From assembly GCA_946885645.1 (NCBI GenBank), contig CAMPGU010000158.1, positions 1-9,442 on the forward strand: a DNA stretch of 9,442 nt. Direction: 5' to 3'. Below are positions 1 to 5,193 of this stretch, one piece after another. Below the pieces are notes generated by a model, which was given only the letters and a program-made list of their open reading frames with translations, did no database searches and was not told where the DNA came from. Source of the stretch: an uncultured Haloferula sp. (GTDB lineage: Bacteria; Verrucomicrobiota; Verrucomicrobiae; Verrucomicrobiales; Akkermansiaceae). Positions within the stretch are counted from its first letter, which is position 1. The number at the start of each line of letters is the position of its first letter. The translations under genes were made by a program, and so were the position numbers.

Positions 1-10
1 CACTTTCCCG

Positions 11-40
11 TTGCCAACCCCTCAACCCCGTTCCTAGGCT
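11..40 (+). promoter_or_regulatory. Possible sigma-70-like promoter of the TIGR04073 gene
   Basis: TTGCCA at 11-16 matches five of six bases of the -35 consensus. TAGGCT at 35-40, after an 18-nt spacer, matches only three of six bases of the -10 consensus. This would give a very short leader before the ATG at 52. The -10 match is poor and the window begins just upstream, so the call is tentative. Confidence 0.22.
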
Positions 41-51
41 AACCGCAGCAC

Positions 52-483
52 ATGAAAAAACTCGCCGTTCTCGCCACTGCCATGCTCGCCCTCGGCGGCG
101 TTGCTTCCGCCGACATCCAGGCTCCTCCGGGATCGACCTACACGGCGACCCGCAAGCTTGGCCGCGGCCTTAGCAACATCCTCTACGGCTTCATCGAAAT
201 TCCCGAGCAGATCGTCCGCAAGACCGACGATCACGGCCGCAAAGCCGGCTGGTCCTACGGTGCGGTGGATGGCACCAACCGCGCCCTGAAGCGCCTCGGT
301 TACGGCTTCTACGAAGTGTTCACCTTCACCTGCCCGACCTATCGCGGCACCTTCAAGCCTCCGTATGAGCGCTGCGGCGAAGACAACCGGATCGAGATGA
401 ACCCGACCGACGGTCTCTCCGAGTTCCCGCCGGAACTGGGCGCTGAAAGCTACTTCTACCACACGCGCACCCAGCGCTGGTAA
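52..483 (+). CDS. Secreted TIGR04073-type (exosortase system-associated) protein
   Basis: A 143-residue exported protein of unknown function. Residues 1-20 form a classical signal peptide: Lys-Lys, then a hydrophobic Leu/Ala core, ending in VASA with likely cleavage before Asp21. The mature part opens with a short Pro/Gly segment. The conserved block RKLGRGLSNILYGFIEIPEQ (residues 34-53) follows, which I recognise as the hallmark of the TIGR04073 family. That family is described from genomes with exosortase/PEP-CTERM sorting, many of them Verrucomicrobiota. A Gly/Tyr-rich region (66-90) precedes two cysteines (Cys94, Cys108) that could form one disulfide. There is no PEP-CTERM anchor and no membrane segment beyond the signal, so a periplasmic or envelope location is expected. 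The start at 52 is fixed by the signal peptide; no Shine-Dalgarno sequence is visible. A strong terminator follows the stop, so the gene appears monocistronic. The family name is from memory and the molecular role is unknown. Confidence 0.82.
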   Translation: MKKLAVLATAMLALGGVASADIQAPPGSTYTATRKLGRGLSNILYGFIEIPEQIVRKTDDHGRKAGWSYGAVDGTNRALKRLGYGFYEVFTFTCPTYRGTFKPPYERCGEDNRIEMNPTDGLSEFPPELGAESYFYHTRTQRW

Positions 484-523
484 TTTTTTCACGATTTCCT
501 CACGGAACCCGCGTTGATTTCTC

Positions 524-558
524 ATCCCGGCAGTGGAGTGATCCCTGCCGGGATTTTT
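524..558 (+). terminator. Rho-independent terminator after the TIGR04073 gene
   Basis: A perfect 10-bp GC-rich stem pairs ATCCCGGCAG (524-533) with CTGCCGGGAT (545-554) around an 11-nt loop. A run of five T (554-558) follows immediately, and further T-rich sequence continues to 571. It lies 41 nt after the stop at 483 and separates this gene from the next, which starts at 597. Confidence 0.9.
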
Positions 559-596
559 CGTTAACTTTTTTCCAAACCGGACGTTCTTACCTCCTG

Positions 597-1346
597 ATGC
601 GCGCGTACCTCCTCAGTATTGCCCTCCTCGCCTCCACCCTGCCGCTTCCTGCCGAGCCCCGGCAATGGAAGAATAGCGACGGAACCCAATCTTTCAGCGG
701 CGAATATGTCTCCAAGAATGAAAAGACCGTAACGATCCGCCGTGCCGACGGAAAGGTCTTCGCGGTGGAACTCACACGCCTGAGCAACTCGGATCGTACT
801 TGGGTATCCACCCAAGCCGCTGCACCGGCAGAGCCCGGCACCCCGCAGGATCCCGACGCCGTCTTCGACAACCTGTGCTTCGGCGACAGCCGCGAGGAGG
901 TGACGAAGAAACTGAAGGAGAGCAAGATGCTGGAAGCAGGCGTGGGAGAGGTATTCATGGGCCGTACCGGCCTGAACGGTACCTACCGGACGCGGAAAAA
1001 GATCGGCGGGCTGCAGTGCGAGCTCTACTTCGACTGGACCGGTGCCGGCACGCTCAAGGAGATCTCGCTGCAAACCCAGTCGGTGCCGAAGGAGGTCTAT
1101 GTGAACCGCCTCAAAGGCACTTGGGAAGAGCTGGCCACGCTGCTCACCACGCTCCACGGCAAGCCTCTCCAAGCCAGCGACTTCCCTAAAGCGGAGGAAC
1201 TGACCAGCGATACCTTCCTCCCCTCGCACCTGTGGAAACTCAAGGGCGGCTCCGCCCTCCTCGGCACGACCAAGCAGGGGGCTACCTGCATGATCGTGGT
1301 GCGCTTCACGACGAAGAAGATCGAGCCGGTCGTGCTGGGGCCCTGA
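597..1346 (+). CDS. Exported protein with N-terminal SHD1-like domain and unknown C-terminal domain
   Basis: A 249-residue protein. Residues 1-20 look like a signal peptide (Arg2, a Leu/Ile/Ala core, then PLPAEP). Residues 21-72 match the SHD1-like pattern of short beta-rich domains in Verrucomicrobiota and Planctomycetota: RxW at the start, a DGT/SFSGEY strand, a KTVTIRRADGK strand pair, and the closing VELTRLSNSDRTWV. After a Pro/Ala linker (73-86) comes a second domain (about 88-246) opening with NLCFGDSREEVTKKL, which I cannot name. Its helix after 'FGDSREEV' resembles the start of small secreted domains that gauge or scaffold rather than catalyse, but no catalytic motif is visible. Three cysteines occur (Cys94, Cys141, Cys231). 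No Shine-Dalgarno precedes the ATG; the eight bases before it are instead pyrimidine-rich. The gene stands alone, with a terminator before it and a non-coding region after it. Exported, function unknown. Confidence 0.72.
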   Translation: MRAYLLSIALLASTLPLPAEPRQWKNSDGTQSFSGEYVSKNEKTVTIRRADGKVFAVELTRLSNSDRTWVSTQAAAPAEPGTPQDPDAVFDNLCFGDSREEVTKKLKESKMLEAGVGEVFMGRTGLNGTYRTRKKIGGLQCELYFDWTGAGTLKEISLQTQSVPKEVYVNRLKGTWEELATLLTTLHGKPLQASDFPKAEELTSDTFLPSHLWKLKGGSALLGTTKQGATCMIVVRFTTKKIEPVVLGP

Positions 1347-1406
1347 GAAGAGTGCCACCAGCACCAGCCAGTTGCGGACGGAGCCAGAGAACCAGACTTC
1401 GCCCGC

Positions 1407-1435
1407 AGATCCACGACCCCCTACGGGGCGGATTT
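1407..1435 (+). terminator. Terminator-like hairpin downstream of the SHD1 gene
   Basis: AGATCC (1407-1412) can pair with GGATTT (1430-1435), allowing one G-U pair. Inside it, CCCC (1417-1420) pairs with GGGG (1425-1428) around a CTAC loop, leaving an asymmetric internal loop. A short T run overlaps the end (1433-1436). The stem is less regular than the one at 524-558, so this is a moderate call for the 3' end of the SHD1 transcript, 60 nt after its stop. Confidence 0.38.
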
Positions 1436-1556
1436 TGTAACGGTGCTGGAGTCGCCGCGTCGGTGTGCTCCTCCGCGAAAAGAGAGATCCGCGACCGGCT
1501 CTTATCGCCCGAGCGCCAAAGGATTACACCGCACTCCGCAAGATTTTCGCCTTAGC

Positions 1557-1627
1557 GCCGCGGGATGGGGCTGCCTGAGGTTCGCTACCTTCACGCGCCG
1601 TTTCGATCTCATCCCCGGCGGCTTTTT
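1557..1627 (+). promoter_or_regulatory. Branched stem-loop followed by T5: terminator or cis-regulatory leader element
   Basis: The arm 1557-1569 can pair with 1608-1622 in 13 base pairs (one G-U), with single-base bulges at 1613 and 1617. TTTTT follows at 1623-1627. The closed loop contains a second hairpin: TGAGGT (1576-1581) with ACCTTCA (1587-1593), one bulge and a TCGCT loop. A GC-rich stem next to a T run fits an intrinsic terminator. The nested hairpin, and the position about 107 nt before the operon's first start codon, also allow an attenuator or other structured leader. No known riboswitch class was recognised. Folding was done by eye. Confidence 0.35.
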
Positions 1628-1630
1628 CTG

Positions 1631-1650
1631 GCCCCCTTTTTTTACGGGGC
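1631..1650 (+). promoter_or_regulatory. Hairpin with T7 loop and a competing downstream pairing
   Basis: GCCCC (1631-1635) pairs perfectly with GGGGC (1646-1650) around a 10-nt loop containing seven T. The same GGGG (1646-1649) can instead pair with CCCC at 1658-1661 across an 8-nt loop, so two mutually exclusive folds are possible. That arrangement would suit an attenuator, but short G/C runs are common in GC-rich DNA. Confidence 0.28.
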
Positions 1651-1666
1651 TAAAGTTCCCCTTCCC

Positions 1667-1684
1667 GCACCGGAGTTCCGGTGC
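1667..1684. repeat. Perfect 8-bp inverted repeat upstream of the sugar operon
   Basis: GCACCGGA (1667-1674) and TCCGGTGC (1677-1684) are exact reverse complements separated by GT. On DNA this is a near-continuous palindrome that could be an operator. In RNA it forms a 7-8 bp hairpin without a T run, 49 nt before the start of the phosphatase gene. Confidence 0.5.
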
Positions 1685-1733
1685 CTGAACGGCGGGCGGA
1701 TGCCCTGCGGGTTTTGACGCTAAAAAGCGAATA

Positions 1734-2447
1734 ATGGACGATCATAAACTTACACGATGGCTGCTGGTCAGCGATGTCGATGGGACATTGACCGGCAATG
1801 ACGGCGGAGTGGCCGCACTTGCCCGCCTGGGTATCCAGTTCATGCTGGTTTTGAATTCGAGCCGACCGCGCGCCAGCGTGATCCGGACCCTCGACACGCT
1901 CCCCTCCCCGCTGCGGCTGGAGGGCCTCATCACCGCGATGGGAACCGAGATCCATCTCGCGGGGGAGGATCAAAGCGAGTGGACCCGGACTTTCGGGGAC
2001 TGGAGCCGCGGTCCGGTGGACACTTTCATGGCGAAAAAGGGGATGATCCCTCACGAAGCCGAGATGCAGACCGCCTATAAGGCGAGTTTTTCGGTGCCCG
2101 CTGGAAAATGGCCCTACTTCCGCCGGGCCGTGCTGGATCTTGCCCCGGAAAGCCAGGTAATCACCTCCGGCGAGAGCGATTTCGATGTGATACCTTCCCT
2201 TGCGGGGAAGGATCGCGCAACCCGATGGGTGGTCGGAAAACTGGGCGTGGATCCCGCCCGGGTGGTCGTGGCGGGAGACTCCGGCAACGATTTGACCATG
2301 TTCAACGCCGCCCGCATGGCCATCGCCGTGGGAAATTCGCGGCCCGAGCTGTTGGAAAGGGCGGACCCCAACCGGACGTTTTTCGCCACGGAGAAGCACG
2401 CCTTCGGCGTGATCGAGGGACTCAAGCACTGGGGGGCGATCCGATGA
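1734..2447 (+). CDS. mfpsB: HAD-IIB sugar-phosphate phosphatase (mannosylfructose-6-phosphate / sucrose-6-phosphate phosphatase type)
   Basis: A 237-residue cytoplasmic HAD phosphatase, probably removing the phosphate from the disaccharide phosphate made by the next gene. HAD motif I is DVDGT (Asp14 nucleophile, Asp16 acid/base). Motif II is NSSRP (Ser42/Ser43). Motif III is Lys159 in AGKDRA. Motif IV is GDSGND (Asp182, Asp186). The cap between motifs II and III (about 65-155), with a FDVIP strand, fits the subclass IIB, sucrose-phosphatase-like fold. Length agrees with bacterial sucrose-6-phosphate and mannosylfructose-6-phosphate phosphatases, which share this fold and cannot be separated by eye. 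The specific symbol rests on the neighbouring synthase. The start at 1734 places motif I at a normal distance from the N-terminus. No Shine-Dalgarno is seen; an A-rich stretch precedes the ATG. The stop overlaps the next start (ATGA), implying translational coupling. Confidence 0.72.
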   Translation: MDDHKLTRWLLVSDVDGTLTGNDGGVAALARLGIQFMLVLNSSRPRASVIRTLDTLPSPLRLEGLITAMGTEIHLAGEDQSEWTRTFGDWSRGPVDTFMAKKGMIPHEAEMQTAYKASFSVPAGKWPYFRRAVLDLAPESQVITSGESDFDVIPSLAGKDRATRWVVGKLGVDPARVVVAGDSGNDLTMFNAARMAIAVGNSRPELLERADPNRTFFATEKHAFGVIEGLKHWGAIR

Positions 2448-3754
2448 CGACAAGCGACCGTAAAACGAACCTGCAGGGATCGATCCTCATGCTCTCGATC
2501 CACGGCTATGTGGCGGCCGAGCCCGAGCTCGGGAAGCCGGACACCGGAGGCCAGGTGGTCTTCGTGCTGGAGCTTGCGAAACGCTTTGCCCGGCTAGGCT
2601 ACAAAGTGGATCTCGTGACCCGCCGCTTCGACAAGCAGCCGGAGATGGACCGCATCAACCCGAACCTGCGGGTGTGGCGGATCCCCTTCGGGGGGAAGGG
2701 CTTCATCCGCAAGGAGGACATGCACGGCCAGCTACGCGACTTCGTCACCAATTTCCTGGCCGAAGCCAGCCGCAGGAACCTGCGCTACGATGTGGTGAAC
2801 AGCCACTACTGGGACGCGGGCTGGGCAGGCCAGCGCATCGCGGAAGAACTCCGCATCCCGCACATCCACACGCCCCATTCGCTCGGCAGTTGGAAAAAGA
2901 AGGACATGAAGGGCTCGCGGGGAGAGGAGGAGAAGATCTACCGCTTCACCGAGCGCATCGAGAAGGAGTTCCTCGTTTACAGGAACTGCGACCACATCAT
3001 CGCCACCACCGAGCAGCAGGTGGATCTGATCCACGGGGACTACGGGATTCCGCGGGATCATATGACCCTCATTCCCCCGGGGATCGACGAACAGCGCTTC
3101 ACCCCGGCCCAGCCCTCCCGCATCCGCGAGATCCGGGAACGGATCGGCTTCGCGGAAAACGACGTCTATTGTGTCGGCCGCGCCGCCACCAACAAGGGGA
3201 TCGACCTCCTCATCGGCAGTCTGCCCTCGCTCCGGCGGCTGGTGCCCAAAGCGCGCCTCCAGCTTGCGATCGGGGCGGGCTCCGACCGCGACCGTGAGCG
3301 TGTCGAGAAGTGGAAACGCCAGACGCACGAGCTGGGAATCGCGGAGCACGTGCATTGGATCGGATACGTTTCCGATGAGGAGATGGCCGACTACTACCGG
3401 GCGACCGGAGTCTTCGCGCTTTCCTCCCGCTACGAGCCCTTCGGAATGACGGCGATCGAGGCGATGGCCTGCGGTTCTCCCGTGGTGGCGACCGTCCATG
3501 GCGGGCTCCATGAAGCGGTGGAATTCGGAACTCACGCGCTCTTTGCAGATCCCAAACAACCGGTGGAATTCGCCGCCATGTTGGGCATGCCCCTGAGATA
3601 TCCGCGCTTGAGGGAGCGATTGTCGCTCGAAGGCTCCCGTTTCGCCCGCAGGCAATTCGGCTGGACCGGCATCGCCCGCAGGACCTTGCAAGTATTCGAC
3701 CGGTTCCGCGGCATTTATCGCTCGCACGATGAAGTCTCGGAGGTAGGTAGCTGA
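2444..3754 (+). CDS. mfpsA: GT4 glycosyltransferase, mannosylfructose-phosphate synthase / sucrose-phosphate synthase type
   Basis: A 436-residue cytoplasmic retaining GT-B enzyme, expected to transfer a hexose from GDP-mannose (or UDP-glucose) to fructose-6-phosphate. The N-terminal Rossmann domain carries GGQ (35-37), typical of sucrose-phosphate-synthase relatives, and HTPHSLG (142-148). PPGID (211-215) begins the second domain. GRAATNKG supplies Arg246 and Lys251 for the donor diphosphate. EPFGMTAIE (331-339) is the GT4 E-x7-E motif. The opening 'MLS-HGYVAA--LG--DTGGQVV-VLELA' and the 'GRxATNKGxDLLI' block resemble Agrobacterium MfpsA, as I remember it, more closely than plant or cyanobacterial sucrose-phosphate synthases. 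Donor choice therefore leans to GDP-mannose but is unproven. The start at 2444 is preferred over an in-frame start at 2108, which would overlap the phosphatase by 340 bp and add a low-complexity Arg/Gly stretch. It overlaps the upstream stop by 4 bp. Confidence 0.75.
   Translation: MTTSDRKTNLQGSILMLSIHGYVAAEPELGKPDTGGQVVFVLELAKRFARLGYKVDLVTRRFDKQPEMDRINPNLRVWRIPFGGKGFIRKEDMHGQLRDFVTNFLAEASRRNLRYDVVNSHYWDAGWAGQRIAEELRIPHIHTPHSLGSWKKKDMKGSRGEEEKIYRFTERIEKEFLVYRNCDHIIATTEQQVDLIHGDYGIPRDHMTLIPPGIDEQRFTPAQPSRIREIRERIGFAENDVYCVGRAATNKGIDLLIGSLPSLRRLVPKARLQLAIGAGSDRDRERVEKWKRQTHELGIAEHVHWIGYVSDEEMADYYRATGVFALSSRYEPFGMTAIEAMACGSPVVATVHGGLHEAVEFGTHALFADPKQPVEFAAMLGMPLRYPRLRERLSLEGSRFARRQFGWTGIARRTLQVFDRFRGIYRSHDEVSEVGS
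3739..3750 (+). promoter_or_regulatory. Ribosome binding site region of the GH100-like gene
   Basis: GGAGG (3739-3743) with a second AGG (3746-3748 region) lies inside the last codons of the glycosyltransferase gene and precedes the ATG at 3757. It is the clearest Shine-Dalgarno in the window and supports that start, although the spacing from GGAGG is long (13 nt). Confidence 0.5.
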
Positions 3755-3756
3755 CG

Positions 3757-5055
3757 ATGTCCAGAATCCTCTTCAAACCACACGAGTACCGGGCCCTCAG
3801 CGAGCCCGAGCGAGAGCTGCTGGCGGAAGGCTATCTCCGGGCGATCGATGTCGTGCGCAAGAACGTCACGCCCAAGGGCTTCAGCGCATGCTCGCTCGCC
3901 GACAACACCGTCTATGGCACCGATGCCAACTACCGGTCGGTGTGGGCCCGCGACGGGGCGATCACGGCGTTGTGGACGATCGATCTGGAGGACGAGGACA
4001 TCCGGAAAGCGCAGGTGGATACCTTTGAGACGCTCCTCTCCAAGCAAGGACCGAACGGCCAGATCCCGGCCAACGTGAACATCGAGACGGGGGAGCCGGA
4101 ATACGCGGGGGTCGGCGGCATCGCCAGCATCGACAGCGTGATGTGGATCATTATCGGCATCGTCCATCTCTGCGAAGCTCGCAACGACTGGAGCCTGGCG
4201 GAACGCCATGCCGGCCGCCTGCAAAAGGCGATGGATTGGCTGGGCGCGCATGATTCCAACAACTGCGGCCTGCTCGAAATCCCGGAAGCCAGCGACTGGG
4301 CGGATCTCTTCGGCTTCAGCTATCATGTGCTCTACGACGAGGTGTTGTGGTACCGCAGCCTCGATTGCTATTCGCGCCTGGTGATGCAACTGGGGGACCC
4401 GGAGAAAGCGGCGGACTACCGCAAGCATACGGAGTTCGTGCGCCGGAAGTTCCTCCGCACCTTCTGGCCGACCACCCGCAAGGAGGAAGGTGTGACCGGC
4501 CATACCTTCACCGACACGCAGTATGAACTGGGAGACGCCCGCTACCTCGTCGCGCAAGTCTCGCCCTTCAGCTATAGCTGGCGCTGCGATGTCTGCGGGA
4601 ATCTTCTGGCCTTCCTCACCGGGCTGCTGGATCCGGAGCGTGCGCTGATGACCTTCCGCTTCCTCTGGGGCTGCGGCGTCAACGATCCCGGGCCGGTGAA
4701 AAATCTCTACCCGCCGGTGCAGGCCGGGGATCCGGAATGGCGCTCCTACTACACGGTGAATCTCCTCAATCTGCCGAACCATTACCACAACGGGGGGCTC
4801 TGGCCCTTCATAGGATCGATGTGGGTACGCTTCATTCACCGCCTGGGGCTGCACGAGCTGGCGCAGCGGGAGCTGGTGAAACTGGCCCGCACCTGCCAAC
4901 TCGGCATGTCCTTTCCCTGGGAGTTCAACGAATGGCACCATGGCATCACGGGTCGGCCCATGGGCAAGGCCTACCAGGCCTGGAGCGCGGCCGGGTTCAT
5001 CCGGGCCTGCCACGATTTGGAGGCAGTGCCTTCGGAAATCTCGCACGCGATCTGA
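3757..5055 (+). CDS. GH100-like six-hairpin glycosidase (neutral/alkaline invertase family; possible mannosylfructose or sucrose hydrolase)
   Basis: A 432-residue cytoplasmic (alpha/alpha)6-barrel glycosidase with no signal peptide. Several blocks match neutral/alkaline invertases (GH100) as I remember them: VWARDGAI (62-68, RD motif); GIASIDSVMWIIIG (121-134), like plant 'VAPVDSGLWWII'; SDWADL (179-184), near the expected acid Asp (candidates Asp180 or Asp183); HNGGLWP (344-350); and EWHHGITGRPMGKAYQAWSAAG (from 392), like plant 'EYYDGxTGRxIGK-Q-W-IAG', where Glu392 would be the second catalytic acid. GH100 enzymes hydrolyse sucrose with inversion. Related GH63/GH133 enzymes act on glucosyl- or mannosyl-glycerate and on glycogen branches, so automatic annotation may call it a debranching enzyme. 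It follows the synthase by only 2 nt, which argues that its substrate is the disaccharide made by the operon. Specificity is inferred, not seen. Confidence 0.72.
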   Translation: MSRILFKPHEYRALSEPERELLAEGYLRAIDVVRKNVTPKGFSACSLADNTVYGTDANYRSVWARDGAITALWTIDLEDEDIRKAQVDTFETLLSKQGPNGQIPANVNIETGEPEYAGVGGIASIDSVMWIIIGIVHLCEARNDWSLAERHAGRLQKAMDWLGAHDSNNCGLLEIPEASDWADLFGFSYHVLYDEVLWYRSLDCYSRLVMQLGDPEKAADYRKHTEFVRRKFLRTFWPTTRKEEGVTGHTFTDTQYELGDARYLVAQVSPFSYSWRCDVCGNLLAFLTGLLDPERALMTFRFLWGCGVNDPGPVKNLYPPVQAGDPEWRSYYTVNLLNLPNHYHNGGLWPFIGSMWVRFIHRLGLHELAQRELVKLARTCQLGMSFPWEFNEWHHGITGRPMGKAYQAWSAAGFIRACHDLEAVPSEISHAI

Positions 5056-5065
5056 AGGCACGGAT

Positions 5066-5102
5066 CGGCCACGGCAAGGTCTGCGCCGACCTTCGCTGGC
5101 CG
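5066..5102 (+). terminator. Two-tier hairpin after the sugar operon, without a T run
   Basis: CGGCCA (5066-5071) pairs with TGGCCG (5097-5102), and AAGGTC (5076-5081) pairs with GACCTT (5088-5093). Both are perfect 6-bp stems, joined by a CGGC/CGC internal loop and capped by TGCGCC. It starts 10 nt after the operon stop. No T tract follows, so it could be a Rho-linked or 3'-end-protecting structure rather than a standard intrinsic terminator. Confidence 0.45.
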
Positions 5103-5193
5103 GTGCCGTTCCCGGGCGGGAGATCCGGATTTCGGGGTGAAGCGGGAATGAAGTGCGGTAGAATGCTCTTCTTCAACCATTCCGTTTCGTCCC

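Larger units (their letters stand above)
1347..1733. other. 387-bp non-coding region with several hairpins
   Basis: No convincing gene lies here. The small open frames have Arg/Ser/Pro-rich products typical of read-through of GC-rich spacer. The region holds a terminator-like hairpin near the left gene (1407-1435), a larger branched structure followed by T5 (1557-1627), a hairpin with a T7 loop (1631-1650), and a perfect 8-bp palindrome (1667-1684), all described separately. A usable -35/-10 pair for the operon starting at 1734 was not found. TTGACG at 1714-1719 is too close to the start codon to serve it. Confidence 0.6.

Noticed and set aside
561..1364. Minus-strand open frame (267 codons) opposite the SHD1-like gene
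   Set aside because: No motifs are visible, and the plus-strand reading has a signal peptide and a recognised domain. The frame also runs into the terminator side of the preceding gene.
1443..1688. Plus-strand open frame (81 codons) in the long spacer
   Set aside because: The product is Arg/Ser/Pro-rich and then Phe/Pro-rich, with no domain. It crosses several hairpins and lacks a ribosome binding site.
2108..2443. Upstream in-frame extension of the glycosyltransferase
   Set aside because: It would overlap the phosphatase gene by 340 bp and encodes Arg/Gly-rich sequence out of keeping with the family. The ATGA start at 2444 gives a normal N-terminus.
3715..5061. Long minus-strand open frame (448 codons) opposite the GH100-like gene
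   Set aside because: It mirrors the plus-strand gene, whose product has clear family motifs. Its own product has no recognisable motif. Long antisense frames are expected in GC-rich coding DNA.
5159..5164. TAGAAT as a -10 box for the erythromycin-esterase-like gene
   Set aside because: It matches five of six consensus bases, but no -35 element lies at a suitable distance, so it is not listed as a promoter.
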